64,000 nucleotides of DNA from Trebonia sp963767685 (GTDB taxonomy: Bacteria; Actinomycetota; Actinomycetes; Streptosporangiales; Streptosporangiaceae), in the NCBI GenBank assembly GCA_963767685.1, contig CAVYEZ010000005.1, positions 434,001 to 498,000 of the forward strand, read 5' to 3'. Both the position numbers and the translations under genes were made by a program. The notes under the pieces were generated by a model. It had not been told where the DNA came from, ran no database searches, and saw only the letters and a program-made list of their open reading frames with translations. Shown here one piece after another: positions 1 through 8,792 of the stretch; position 1 is the stretch's first letter; every line of letters begins with the position of its first letter.

Positions 1-581
1 TGTCCGGCGAGTTCTTCAGCCTGGATCGGGTCCGCGTCGAGCCGTCCCCGCTGTCACCGGTGCCGATCGTGGTCGGCGGGCGGTCCGACGCGGCGCTGCG
101 CCGGGCGGCCCGGTACGGAGACGGCTGGCTCGGCCTGTGGGTTTCGCCGTCGCGGTATGCGGACGCCACCGCGCGGATAGCCGCGTTCGCGGCGGACGCC
201 GGCCGCGTGGTTCTTCGCTGGCGACACGGCATGCATGTGTGGTGCGCCTTCGGGGACTCGGCCGCCACCGCCCGGTCCCGGCTGGCCGCCTCTATGGAGA
301 ACTTCTACCAGACCCCGTTCGGCAAGTTCGAACGGTACTGCCCGTGCGGGACGCCCGAAGAGGTCGCCGCCGGCCTGCAGGCGTACGTGGACGCGGGATG
401 CCGGTCGTTCAACCTGATCCCGCTGGCCGACAGCGAGGAACTGGCGATCGCGGGGGCCGACGCGGTGCGCGCCGCGCTGCGGGGACCGGCCGCCGCGACT
501 CCGGCCGCAGGGACCGGGCAGCCCGAGCGCAAGATGGTTTCCGTTCAGGAAGGAAAAGGAAATGGCAAAGATCTGGGCTAA
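1..581 (+). CDS. LLM-class flavin-dependent oxidoreductase, C-terminal part
   Basis: The frame is open from base 3, so the start lies upstream of the window. The visible C-terminal part (about 190 residues) carries IVVGGRSDAALRRAARYGD, typical of the C-terminal half of bacterial luciferase-like F420- or FMN-dependent monooxygenases, followed by the usual CGTPEEVAAGLQAYVDAG segment. Such enzymes oxidise or reduce small organic substrates with a reduced flavin. The last 20 bases overlap the start of the downstream amidohydrolase gene, so the two are translationally coupled. The substrate cannot be inferred. Confidence 0.8.
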   Translation, partial: SGEFFSLDRVRVEPSPLSPVPIVVGGRSDAALRRAARYGDGWLGLWVSPSRYADATARIAAFAADAGRVVLRWRHGMHVWCAFGDSAATARSRLAASMENFYQTPFGKFERYCPCGTPEEVAAGLQAYVDAGCRSFNLIPLADSEELAIAGADAVRAALRGPAAATPAAGTGQPERKMVSVQEGKGNGKDLG

Positions 582-1695
582 TTCAGGGGACTCGCACTTC
601 CTTGAGCCAGAGGATCTGTGGCGGGAGAGCCTGCCGCCGCGGCTGGCCGAGCTGATGCCGCGGGCGGTCAAGGACCCCGACGGCGAATGGGAGACCGTTC
701 ACATCGACGGCATGGCGTTCCGGCGGAAGCTGCCGACGAGCGCGCTGGCCCAAAAGTTCATCGAGGCCACCCACCGCGCGCCCGGCGCCAGGGACGTGGC
801 GCTGCGGATGCAGGACCTCGACTCCGAAGGGGTCTGGTCGGAGCTGGTGTTCCCGTCGCTCGGCATGTGGAGCTCGTCCTTCCGCACGGCCGAGGCGCTG
901 CGCGAAGCGATCAGGGTCAGCAACGACTGGGCCTTTGAGGCGCTGGAGAAGTTCTCCCCCCGGCTGGTCACCACCGGACAGGTCTCCACGCTCGACATCG
1001 GCGACGCGGTGCGCGAACTAGAGCGCATCGCCGCGATGGGCTACCGCTCGGTCTACCTCCCGGTGCAGCCCCACCCGCTGCAGAAGGACTACAACCGCGA
1101 CGACTGGGAGCCGTTCTGGGCCGCCGCCGAGGCGGCGAACATGGTGATCGCCTTCCACATCGGCACCGACCCGGTCGACCTGAGCGACGCCAAGAGCGGC
1201 AACGGCCAGGTCAAATTCCGCGGCCCTGGCGGAACGGTGCTCAACTACACCGAGACGACCTTCGGCGGGCAGCGGGCGGTCATGAAGCTGGTCGCCTCCG
1301 GCGCGCTCGACCGGCACCCGGATCTCAAGGTCCTGGTCTCCGAGGGCGGCGCCACGTGGGTTCCGTTCATCGCCGACCGGATGATCGAGGGCTACCGCCA
1401 GCATGCGATGGCGGTACGTCCCAAGCTCAAGCGGGATATCAGGGAGATCATCTACACCCAGGTCTACGCCTCGTTCCAGCACGACCAGTCGGCGGTCGCG
1501 GTGGCGCAGTACATGGGCTACCGCAACGTGATGTGGGGCAGCGACTACCCGCACATGGAGGGGACCTACGGGCACACCCAGGAAACCCTGCACGAGCTGT
1601 TCGACGGGGTAGACCCCGCGGTGCGGGAGCGCGTCACGGTCGGCGCGTTCCGTGAGTTGTTCCCGGACACCCCGCCGATCCCGGCAGCGGCCTGA
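562..1695 (+). CDS. amidohydrolase family protein (amidohydrolase-2/ACMSD-like)
   Basis: This 377-residue protein has the metal-dependent TIM-barrel hydrolase/decarboxylase layout: an N-terminal DxH pair (D10, H12 in GDSHFLEPEDLW), a central His in AFHIGTD near residue 199, and WGSDYPHMEG near residue 326 with the C-terminal metal Asp. The family includes ACMSD and hydrolases or decarboxylases of ring-cleavage products. The ATG follows AGGAAAAGGA at a good distance and overlaps the preceding flavoenzyme gene by 20 bases, so both probably act in one pathway. Decarboxylase or hydrolase activity cannot be distinguished here. Confidence 0.85.
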   Translation: MAKIWANSGDSHFLEPEDLWRESLPPRLAELMPRAVKDPDGEWETVHIDGMAFRRKLPTSALAQKFIEATHRAPGARDVALRMQDLDSEGVWSELVFPSLGMWSSSFRTAEALREAIRVSNDWAFEALEKFSPRLVTTGQVSTLDIGDAVRELERIAAMGYRSVYLPVQPHPLQKDYNRDDWEPFWAAAEAANMVIAFHIGTDPVDLSDAKSGNGQVKFRGPGGTVLNYTETTFGGQRAVMKLVASGALDRHPDLKVLVSEGGATWVPFIADRMIEGYRQHAMAVRPKLKRDIREIIYTQVYASFQHDQSAVAVAQYMGYRNVMWGSDYPHMEGTYGHTQETLHELFDGVDPAVRERVTVGAFRELFPDTPPIPAAA

Positions 1696-1725
1696 GGTCA
1701 CGGGCAGACCCGAGCGAGGAGGCTC

Positions 1726-2061
1726 ATGTCCGACGACAGCATCATGTACGACTCGCCGCTTGAGTTCGTCACCAGTGCGATCCAGCGCCAGGACGAGTGC
1801 GCCGCGCAGTCGGTGATCCCGCGCGGCGACGGCAGCTACGCCTGCGGATGCAGCTGCGAGCGGTGGGAGGTCATCGCGCCGAGCATCGAGGAAGGGCTGC
1901 GCCAGGCCCGTGAGCACACGGGCAGCACGGCGGACGCCAAGTCGCCCGGCTCAGACCCGGTGAGCCAGGCGACTGGATTAGTGTCCGCCGCACGGGGCGG
2001 CCGGGATTACCGGCCGCCCCGCGCGGCACCGACGGTCTCATTAATTACTTCAATAAGTTAG
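1726..2061 (+). CDS. hypothetical small cysteine-containing protein
   Basis: I do not recognise this 111-residue protein. It starts at an ATG about 30 bases after the amidohydrolase stop, behind GAGGAGG. Residues 1-65 look like a compact acidic domain with three close cysteines (YACGCSCERW). The rest is low in complexity, and a strong hairpin (1993-2021) lies inside its coding tail, with the stop in the AT-rich promoter of the next gene. The true C-terminus could therefore be shorter if a base is wrong. It is probably co-transcribed with the amidohydrolase. Confidence 0.5.
   Translation: MSDDSIMYDSPLEFVTSAIQRQDECAAQSVIPRGDGSYACGCSCERWEVIAPSIEEGLRQAREHTGSTADAKSPGSDPVSQATGLVSAARGGRDYRPPRAAPTVSLITSIS
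1993..2021 (+). terminator. GC-rich hairpin, likely terminator of first operon
   Basis: A perfect 12-bp stem (1993-2004 with 2010-2021) closes a 5-base loop GATTA. There is no T tract, as is common in actinomycetes. It falls within the last 25 codons of the small hypothetical gene, immediately before the promoter-like AT-rich block ahead of the PaaK-like gene. Confidence 0.6.
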
Positions 2062-2070
2062 ATATATAGT
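2041..2070. promoter_or_regulatory. AT-rich promoter/operator region before PaaK-like gene
   Basis: An AT-rich island in GC-rich DNA contains AAGTTAGATATAT (2055-2067). Almost the same 13-mer occurs inverted at 20494-20506 ahead of an ACAD gene. Promoter or operator function is inferred from position and composition. Confidence 0.45.
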
Positions 2071-2129
2071 CGGATTAAGGCTAGACTGCGGGAGAACCGC
2101 GCGGCGTCGCGCGGTGGGGTGACGCTGTT

Positions 2130-3440
2130 GTGAGGGAGTCGCCAGTGCCGGATGACAGGTTCCTCGAACCCGAGATAGAGACCATGCCGCGCTCTTCCAT
2201 CGCGGCCCTCCAGGAGGAGCTGATCCTCGAACTCGTCCCCTACGTCTACGAGCGCTCCGCGCTGGTCCGCAAGACGTGGGAAGCAGCGAAGATCAAGCCG
2301 AGCGACATCAACTCGCTCAGCGATTTCATCGAGCGCGTGCCGTTCACCACCAAAGATGACATCCGGCGCTTCCGCGACGAGGTCGGCGACCCCTTCGGTG
2401 GCCTGCTGTGCACCTCCTACCAAGAGGCGACCACGGTCTTCTCCACCTCGGGAACCACCGGGGACGCGACGCTCTACGCCCACACCTGGGACAATTACCA
2501 CCCGTTCTGGGCCGCCGTGGCCCGCAACCTGTGGGATCTCGGCGTGCGGCCCGGCGACTACGTGCTCGGCAGCAGCTTCAAGATGCGCGGTCCCATGTAC
2601 CACGCCGACCACTTGTGCGGCGCCATCCCGATCTTCGCCAACACCGCTCCCGGGGGGTGGCGGGCCGCACTCGACGCTATTCGCCGCTACCGACCGGTCT
2701 TCGCGCAGCTGACCGGGATCGCGCTGGCCGAGCTTGACCACATCGCCAGAGACACGGACATGCGCGAGGTGTTCTCCTCGTTCAAGGGCGTCGCCTTCGC
2801 GGGGGAGCCGCTGGGCGCGCGGGCGCGGGAACAGCTGAACAGCTGGGGCGTGGAGACCTTCGTCTGGACCTCCACCGGGGACGTCACCGGGGCCTGGGAA
2901 TGCCGTGAGCACGACGGGTGCCACGCGTGGGAGGACTCCGTGCTGCTTGAGGCGGTCGACCCGAACGGGTCCACGCCGGTGGCCGAGGGGGAACTCGGCG
3001 AGCTCGTCGCCACCTCGCTCGACAACCCGGTCACCCCGATGGTGCGGTTCCGCTCCGATGACATCATCCGGATGACCACGCAGCCCTGCGGGTGCGGACG
3101 GACCCACGCGCGGTTCTGGCCGGTCGGCCGCAAGGGAGACGAGACGATCGTCGCGGGCCGGTCGTTCGTGCCGATGGACATCTGGCGGGCCCTCGAACAG
3201 GTCCCGGAGACCGCCACGGCGCTGTTCCAGCTGATCAAGCCGGCCCGGGAACTGCAGGAGCTCAAGGTGCGGGTCGGGTACGACCCGGTGATCACCTCGT
3301 CGGTTCCCGACCTGCGCGACCGGGTTTCCGATGCGATCTTGGGCGCGGTCGGCGTGCCGCCGGTCCTCGAACTGCTGCCGGAGGCCGACCTGATGGCCCG
3401 TGGCCGCAGCGGGAAACTTCCCCGGGTGGTCAAGGCGTGA
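2130..3440 (+). CDS. phenylacetate-CoA ligase-like adenylate-forming enzyme
   Basis: This 436-residue protein has the length and layout of PaaK-type ligases, which activate aromatic or other carboxylic acids with ATP and CoA. The phosphate-binding motif FSTSGTTGDATLY lies near residue 105. TSTGDVTGAWEC sits in the usual acid-recognition region, and a cysteine-rich QPCGCGRTHARF near residue 319 is characteristic of PaaK relatives. The GTG start is chosen from the alignment-like N-terminus; the Shine-Dalgarno is weak. It stands first in a run with a truncated homologue, a second CoA ligase and an SDR. The acid substrate is unknown. Confidence 0.85.
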   Translation: MRESPVPDDRFLEPEIETMPRSSIAALQEELILELVPYVYERSALVRKTWEAAKIKPSDINSLSDFIERVPFTTKDDIRRFRDEVGDPFGGLLCTSYQEATTVFSTSGTTGDATLYAHTWDNYHPFWAAVARNLWDLGVRPGDYVLGSSFKMRGPMYHADHLCGAIPIFANTAPGGWRAALDAIRRYRPVFAQLTGIALAELDHIARDTDMREVFSSFKGVAFAGEPLGARAREQLNSWGVETFVWTSTGDVTGAWECREHDGCHAWEDSVLLEAVDPNGSTPVAEGELGELVATSLDNPVTPMVRFRSDDIIRMTTQPCGCGRTHARFWPVGRKGDETIVAGRSFVPMDIWRALEQVPETATALFQLIKPARELQELKVRVGYDPVITSSVPDLRDRVSDAILGAVGVPPVLELLPEADLMARGRSGKLPRVVKA

Positions 3441-3477
3441 GCCGGCCCAGCGTGGCAGGAGAGCGGGAGGACAGAGC

Positions 3478-4176
3478 ATGACAGCGGCATCCACGACAGC
3501 GGCAGGGGCGACACTTCCCCGGCCGCGGCTGTGGGGCGTCGGCCGGTACGAAGTCGGCGACCAGCTCTTCTACTTCGACATCAGCTGGGATGACTGGCAG
3601 CGGGACACGGCCTGGGCGCGCGACGTGCTGGCCGGTCACGGTATCGGCCGGGGCAGCGGCCTGCTGATGGTCGGCGGCCTGCCCGAGTCTCCGTGGTTCG
3701 ACCCGTTCGAGACCGCGGCGCACGAGCTTGGCGTCCCGTTCTCGGTCGGCGAGATCTTCGTTTTCGACGCGTTCCGCACCGGGCTGTACGCACGGCGGCT
3801 TCCCGTCACGATGGTCTTCGGGATTAACCGCGTGGTGGCCGAGGGGCTCGGCGACGACCTGCCTGAGCTGGTCGCCAAGGTGCCGGTCATCGTCGCCAGG
3901 CCCGACACGGCCGGCCTGCTGGCCGAGGCGGGAGCGCGGCCGTATATCGTCACCCGGGTCGGGCCGGCCATCGCGGTGGAATGCCCGCACCGGTCCGGTG
4001 CGCACGTCAACAGCGCGGAGTGGACCCTGGCCGAGCGCGGCGGCGAACTGTTCGTAAGCACGGCGGGTCCCCGCGCGCACCAGGTCACCGATGCCCCGAC
4101 CGGGCTGTCCGGCACCGTCACCGAGGGAACGTGCGCCTGCGGGCGGTCCGGCCAGCGAATCAGCGTCACCAGGTGA
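3478..4176 (+). CDS. truncated adenylate-forming (PaaK-like) protein of unknown role
   Basis: This protein of about 232 residues starts at an ATG behind GGGAGGACAGAGC, 38 bases after the PaaK-like gene. It resembles pieces of the PaaK fold: an N-terminal stretch WDDWQRDTAWARDVLAGHG and a C-terminal GTCACGRSGQRISV recalling the CGCGRT segment. No SGTTG phosphate loop or C-terminal lysine motif is visible, so it is unlikely to adenylate by itself. It may be a regulatory or structural partner of the ligase next to it; this is inference from position. Confidence 0.6.
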   Translation: MTAASTTAAGATLPRPRLWGVGRYEVGDQLFYFDISWDDWQRDTAWARDVLAGHGIGRGSGLLMVGGLPESPWFDPFETAAHELGVPFSVGEIFVFDAFRTGLYARRLPVTMVFGINRVVAEGLGDDLPELVAKVPVIVARPDTAGLLAEAGARPYIVTRVGPAIAVECPHRSGAHVNSAEWTLAERGGELFVSTAGPRAHQVTDAPTGLSGTVTEGTCACGRSGQRISVTR

Positions 4177-4209
4177 AATAGGAACGAGCAACCGCAGAAT
4201 CAGGAGCGT

Positions 4210-5784
4210 ATGTCCATGGCCTCTCGGCGCGTCACCCTCGGGGACATCATCACCGAGCACCGCCGCAGTTATCCTGGCAAGATCGCACTCACTGACGGTG
4301 ATTTCCGCTTGACCTGGGATCAGCTCGACGAACGGGTGTGCCGGCTGGCCAACGCACTGCGCCGGGCAGGTGTCGGCCAGGGCGACCGGATCCTGTGGCT
4401 CGGCCAGAACTCCTTCCGGGTGTACGAGTTGCTCGGTGCCGCCGCCAAGATCGGCGCGATGGTGTGCCCCGGCTACTGGCGGTGGGCACCGCCCGAGATG
4501 GCCTTCGCCATCGACGACTTCACCCCGACGGTGGTCGTCTGGCAGGAGGAGGAGATCGGGGACACAGTCCGCGCCGCCCGGGGGCTCAGCTCGCATGCGG
4601 GGTCGGCGCGGTGGCTGCGCCACGACGCCGGCGGTGCGGACAGCTACGAGGAGTTCCTCGCCGACAGCGACCCGGCCGACCCGGATCTGGTCATCGACCC
4701 GAACTCTGCCTTGCTCGTCATCTACACGGCGGCGATCAGCGGTCGCCAGTGCGGCTCGATGCTGTCGCACGCCAACCTGCTCAGCATGGGCATGTCGGTT
4801 GCCTGGCTCGGCGACATCGACGACTCCACCGTGTTCCTCAACTCGGGTCCGATGTTCCACATCGGCAACTTCCAGTTCTTCGGCATTCCCGTGCTGGTCC
4901 AGGGCGGGACCAACGTCGTCATCCGGCGGGTGGCCGCCGAGGAGGTGCTTGACGTCCTGGCAGCGGAGAAGTGCACCCGCGCGTATCTCATGCCGGCCAC
5001 CGTCGCCCAGATCGTGCCGCTGATGCGGGAGCGGGGACTGGAACTGCCGGACCTGAGGGCCACTATGGCCCCCTCGGCCTGGCAGGGCGTGGTCGCAGCG
5101 GACGACAGCCGGCATGCCCGGGCGGGCGGCGGGGTGGGATACGGATACGGCCAGACCGAGGTCACCGGCCTTGTCGTGGTCGGCGGGTACGGCGGGAAGG
5201 GCGCTGGGAACGCCGGCCGTCCGTCGCCGCTGACCTCCGTGCGGATCCTGGACGCCGAAGGGCGTGACTGCCCGGTGGGCGAGGCGGGCGAGATCTGCCT
5301 GCGGGGCGACACGGTGCACCTGGGCTACTGGAACCGGCCGGAGATCAACTCCGAGCGGTTCCGTTTCGGCTGGTGGCATACGACCGACCTTGGCCGGCGG
5401 GAGCCGGACGGCACTATCAGCTTCCTCGGCACGATGACCCGGATGCTCAAGTCGGGTGCCGAGAACATCTTCCCCGCCGAGGTGGAAAACTGCCTGCAAA
5501 GTCACCCCGCGGTCAAGGAGGCGGCGGTGATCGGCGTGCCCAACGAACGGTTCCTGCAGGACGTGAAGGCCGTCGTCGTGCTCAACGGCACGGCGGCGGT
5601 GACCGCCGAGGAACTGATCGAGCACTGCAAGCGCAACATCGCCTCGTACAAGAAGCCGAAGACGGTGGAGTTCCTCGACGCGCTGCCGCGCACGGCCACG
5701 GGCGGCAAGGACTACGCGGCACTTGATGAGAAGTTCGGCGGCGGCGGGTACCCCGGCGGGGCGAACCTCGGAGCGGGTCGTTGA
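4210..5784 (+). CDS. acyl-CoA ligase (FadD-like, AMP-binding) with variant A3 motif
   Basis: This is a 524-residue AMP-binding enzyme expected to make acyl-CoA from a free acid, ATP and CoA. YGYGQTEVTG (near residue 312), GYWNRPE, the DLG hinge and KSGAENIFPAEVE are in place. The phosphate-binding loop, usually YTSGTTGxPKG, is YTAAISGRQCGSMLSH near residue 175 and lacks the usual lysine. The C-terminal catalytic-lysine region reads ATGGKDYAAL. It ends by overlapping the TTG start of the SDR that follows (TTGA), so the two are coupled. Activity is likely but depends on how the altered loop functions. Confidence 0.8.
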   Translation: MSMASRRVTLGDIITEHRRSYPGKIALTDGDFRLTWDQLDERVCRLANALRRAGVGQGDRILWLGQNSFRVYELLGAAAKIGAMVCPGYWRWAPPEMAFAIDDFTPTVVVWQEEEIGDTVRAARGLSSHAGSARWLRHDAGGADSYEEFLADSDPADPDLVIDPNSALLVIYTAAISGRQCGSMLSHANLLSMGMSVAWLGDIDDSTVFLNSGPMFHIGNFQFFGIPVLVQGGTNVVIRRVAAEEVLDVLAAEKCTRAYLMPATVAQIVPLMRERGLELPDLRATMAPSAWQGVVAADDSRHARAGGGVGYGYGQTEVTGLVVVGGYGGKGAGNAGRPSPLTSVRILDAEGRDCPVGEAGEICLRGDTVHLGYWNRPEINSERFRFGWWHTTDLGRREPDGTISFLGTMTRMLKSGAENIFPAEVENCLQSHPAVKEAAVIGVPNERFLQDVKAVVVLNGTAAVTAEELIEHCKRNIASYKKPKTVEFLDALPRTATGGKDYAALDEKFGGGGYPGGANLGAGR

Positions 5785-6587
5785 AGGTCGCCGGCAAGTG
5801 CGTCGTGGTGACCGGCGGCGCGAGCGGCATCGGCCGGGCGCTCGCCGAGCGGTTCGCGGCGGAAGGCGCCCGCGGCGTCGTCGTGGCGGACCTCAACGGG
5901 CAATGGGCGCAGAAGGTGGCCGAGCGCATCGGCGGCGTGGGCGTGAGCTGTGACGTCGGCGACCCGGACGCGGTCGCGGACCTGGTGCGCACGGCGGAGA
6001 GCGCCTTCGGCCCGGTCGGTGTCTTCTGCTCGAACGCCGGGTACAGCGACCCGGCGCCCGGTGACCTGGGTCAGGCCGTGGAGGCCTGGCGGCGCATCGT
6101 CGACGTGAACCTGATGGCGCATGTCTGGGCGGCCCGCGCGGTGGTGCCGTCGATGCTCGAGCACGGCGAGGGCTACCTGCTGCAGACGATCTCGTCGGCC
6201 GCGCTGATCACCGGTCCGTCGGCTCCCGGCTACACCATGACCAAGCACGGCGCGCTGGGCTTCGCCGAGTGGCTCACGCTGAACTACGGGCACCGGGGTG
6301 TCCGGGTTTCGTGCTTGTGCCCTAACGCCGTCTACACCGGCATGTTCGGCCGGCCGCTCGACGATGAGTCGGCCGCTCCCCCCGACGGCGGCGCGATCGG
6401 CGAGATCCTCATGCCGGAGGATGTCGCGAGCACCGTGATCGAGGCCATGGACGCCGAGCGGTTCCTGATCCTGCCTCATCCCCGGGTCGGTGACTCGTTT
6501 CTGCGCAAGGCCACCAACTACGACGCCTGGATCGCCAAGACCCGCGGCCGGCTGCTGAAGATGCGCGGCCACGCGAAACCCGGATGA
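5781..6587 (+). CDS. SDR-family oxidoreductase
   Basis: This is a 268-residue classical short-chain dehydrogenase. It has the dinucleotide-binding TGGASGIG (residues 11-18), an SNAG variant of the NNAG motif, a Ser in SSAALITG, and the catalytic YTMTK near residue 150. The TTG start overlaps the TGA of the CoA ligase, which supports coupling rather than a later start. It probably oxidises or reduces a hydroxyl/ketone group on the CoA ester made upstream. The substrate is unknown. Confidence 0.85.
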   Translation: MKVAGKCVVVTGGASGIGRALAERFAAEGARGVVVADLNGQWAQKVAERIGGVGVSCDVGDPDAVADLVRTAESAFGPVGVFCSNAGYSDPAPGDLGQAVEAWRRIVDVNLMAHVWAARAVVPSMLEHGEGYLLQTISSAALITGPSAPGYTMTKHGALGFAEWLTLNYGHRGVRVSCLCPNAVYTGMFGRPLDDESAAPPDGGAIGEILMPEDVASTVIEAMDAERFLILPHPRVGDSFLRKATNYDAWIAKTRGRLLKMRGHAKPG

Positions 6588-6688
6588 TCGCTTGCCAGCC
6601 GGCGGGACGCCGCCCCGGCAGGAACCGCTGGAGGGTCGTGGATGGCCGGATGAGGTGGAGATGGACGCTTTGGCCGGGCAGTTCTGGC

Positions 6689-7585
6689 CTAGCCGACTGA
6701 CGCTGGGCCGTAGACGAAGTCGCGGATGAGCGCGGCTAGCTCGACGGGACGGTCGCCCTGGATGGAGTGTCCGGCGCCGTCTACCGTCTCCAGCCGGCCG
6801 AGAGGCTGCAGGCGCCGGAATTCTGTGCGGTCGTCGTCGGAGACCACGCCTGACCGGGATCCGCAGACGAGCATCAGCGGGACACTGATGCCGGCCAGGT
6901 CGTCCCACAGGGCGGCGAAGTCCAGCTCACTGCCGGCCGGCCTTAGCCGGTCGTAACGCCAGGCCCAGCGGCCGTCGGGCAGGGGGCGGGCGTTGTGCAG
7001 CAGCCCGCGGCGCAGCGAGCTGACCGAGCGGGAGGGGTTGAACGTGACGGTGCGGTCAAGCAGTTCGCCGAACGAGCCGAACGTCTCCGGGCCCTGCACG
7101 AACGCCGAGATCGGGGCCGACTTCTCGGCCGTGACGCCCGGGGTGACGTCCACCACGACCAGGCGGCGAACCAGGGCGGGGTGGGTGGCCGCGAGCCTGA
7201 TGGCGGTGAGACCGCCGAGCGACATGCCGACCACGGCATTCGCCTTCGGAGCGAGCGCGCCCACGGCCGCGGCGACGGCCTCCGCATTGCGGACGGGCCA
7301 GTAGTCGCGGTCGGCGCGCCAGCTGGAATGGCCGTGTCCGGGCAGGTCCACCGCGGTCAGCGGCCGCCTGAGCGCCAGGGCGACGGTATCCCAGGTGTGC
7401 GCGTTCTGCGCGCCGCCGTGCAGCAGCACTACCTCCGGGTCGCCTTCGCCCCAGACGATGGCGCTCACCCGCTGGTCAGGCGCGACATCGACAAACTCGC
7501 GGCGTACCGGCGGCGGGCCATCCCACCGCAGTTCCGCGTCCGCGGCGTTGTCCGCGAGCAGGCCGAACTCTTCGTAATCCGTCAC
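6689..7585 (-). CDS. alpha/beta-fold hydrolase
   Basis: This 298-residue protein has HGGAQNAHTW (oxyanion region), the nucleophile elbow GMSLGG near residue 121, an acid in the MLVCGSRSGVVSDDD region and a terminal GAGHSIQGD with the catalytic His. It may be an esterase, C-C hydrolase or lactonase. Its GTG start overlaps the stop of the preceding DUF6907-like gene by 4 bases (GTGA). It is the last gene of a minus-strand operon that starts with the hydratase at 9584. Confidence 0.85.
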   Translation of the reverse strand: MTDYEEFGLLADNAADAELRWDGPPPVRREFVDVAPDQRVSAIVWGEGDPEVVLLHGGAQNAHTWDTVALALRRPLTAVDLPGHGHSSWRADRDYWPVRNAEAVAAAVGALAPKANAVVGMSLGGLTAIRLAATHPALVRRLVVVDVTPGVTAEKSAPISAFVQGPETFGSFGELLDRTVTFNPSRSVSSLRRGLLHNARPLPDGRWAWRYDRLRPAGSELDFAALWDDLAGISVPLMLVCGSRSGVVSDDDRTEFRRLQPLGRLETVDGAGHSIQGDRPVELAALIRDFVYGPASVG

Positions 7586-7950
7586 CGCGGCTTCTTCGGT
7601 TCAGCGCTGGCCGGGCGCCGACGGCCGGCCGCGGGCGCGGTGATCAGGTCCGCCGCCCGCGTCAGCAGCGTAGCGAGATCACGCGCCTCGCCGGGCGTCA
7701 GTCCGATGAGCCGGTAGCGCCCGTCGGCGTGCACGGTGATCTCGATGGCCGGCGACCAGCTCGGCTCGCCTGGTTCGTCGGGCAGGTACTGGGCCGCCTG
7801 CACATCGATGCGGTCCGGCCAGTGAAGGTCTCCCGGGCGGGAGGTTGGAACCGAGGCTGGCTCGCTGGCATGGTAGAAGGCGGTCCCGGGCGTGCTGGCG
7901 ACATGCTCCCGGGCACACCAGCGCGGGCAATGGCTCGTCACAGTCGGCAT
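7582..7950 (-). CDS. small DUF6907-like protein
   Basis: This 122-residue protein begins CPRWCAREH and continues with HPDRIDVQAAQYL-like and IEITVHADGRYRLIGLTPGEAR stretches. That pattern of a short Cys pair followed by a single alpha+beta domain is common in actinomycete DUF6907-type proteins of unknown function. The ATG follows AAAGGAGATCGGCC. It overlaps the downstream hydrolase start by 4 bases. Family assignment is from memory of the motif only. Confidence 0.65.
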   Translation of the reverse strand: MPTVTSHCPRWCAREHVASTPGTAFYHASEPASVPTSRPGDLHWPDRIDVQAAQYLPDEPGEPSWSPAIEITVHADGRYRLIGLTPGEARDLATLLTRAADLITAPAAGRRRPASAEPKKPR

Positions 7951-7972
7951 GGCCGATCTCCTTTCTCCTCGC

Positions 7973-8743
7973 TCAGCTCATCGTGAGGCCGCCGCTGACC
8001 GACAGCGCCTGGCCGGTGATGAAGGCCGCGCCGTCGGACGCGAGGAACACGACGGCCGGGGCGATGTCCTCCGGCCGGCCGAGCCGGCGCATGGGCACCG
8101 CCCGTGCCAGCGCGTCGTACATTTTCTGGCTGCGCTCGGCGATCTGGTCGAGCAGCGGCGTGTCGGTCGGCCCGGGGCACACGCAGTTCACCGTGATGCC
8201 CTTGGCGGCGGTCTCGCGGGCCAGCGCTTTGCTGAACGCGATGAGGCCGCCCTTCGTCCCGGAGTACACGGCCTCGCCGGAGCTGCCCACTTTGCCGGCA
8301 TCGGAGCTGATGCTGATGATCCGCCCGTAGCCGCGGTCGAGCATGCCGTCGAGCACTGCCCTGGTGCACAGCACGGGCCCGAGGTAGTTGACCTCGACGA
8401 TGCGCCGCCAGGTCTCTTCCTTGCTGTCCACGAACGGCTCGATCACGTCGATGCCCGCATTGTTCACCAGTATGTCGACCGGCCCGAGCTCCCCCTCGAC
8501 GGCGGCGATCGCCGCGCCCACGTCGGTGCTGGCTGACACGTCGACCCGCACGCCGAACGCTTTGGCCGTGCCGGTCCCGGCGGCGTTGAGCTCCGCGGCG
8601 TACCCGGACGCGGCATCGCCGTCCAGGTCGGCAACGGCGACATGCGCGCCTTCCGCGTGCAGCGCCGCCGCGATCGCGCGGCCTATGCCGCCCGCGGCCC
8701 CGGTCACCATGGCGACCCGCCCGGTCAGTCCGCTACTGCTCAT
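7973..8743 (-). CDS. SDR-family oxidoreductase (FabG-like)
   Basis: This 256-residue SDR has TGAAGGIG near residue 15, NNAGIDVI, an active Ser in SISSDAGKVG, and YSGTK followed by GG. The C-terminus ends LSVSGGLTMS, typical of 3-oxoacyl reductase or 3-hydroxyacyl-CoA dehydrogenase-like members. It lies 49 bases after the enoyl-CoA hydratase stop, so hydration followed by 3-hydroxy oxidation is the natural reading of the pair. Confidence 0.87.
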   Translation of the reverse strand: MSSSGLTGRVAMVTGAAGGIGRAIAAALHAEGAHVAVADLDGDAASGYAAELNAAGTGTAKAFGVRVDVSASTDVGAAIAAVEGELGPVDILVNNAGIDVIEPFVDSKEETWRRIVEVNYLGPVLCTRAVLDGMLDRGYGRIISISSDAGKVGSSGEAVYSGTKGGLIAFSKALARETAAKGITVNCVCPGPTDTPLLDQIAERSQKMYDALARAVPMRRLGRPEDIAPAVVFLASDGAAFITGQALSVSGGLTMS

Positions 8744-8792
8744 GAAGATCCCTTTCGCTCAGTGGACGGCTCATCGGTTCGGCGGGCGGGCG

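Noticed and set aside
1018..1917. Minus-strand open frame opposite the amidohydrolase
   Set aside because: No recognisable domain, no ribosome site, and it lies fully under a well-supported gene.
3430..5625. Long open frame on the minus strand (about 730 codons) opposite the ligase genes
   Set aside because: Arg/Gly/Pro/His-rich translation without any domain; it mirrors strong coding signals on the plus strand and is an effect of high GC at third positions.
6601..6614. Short GGCGG/CCGCC hairpin between convergent genes
   Set aside because: A five-base stem is too short to call a terminator in DNA of this composition.
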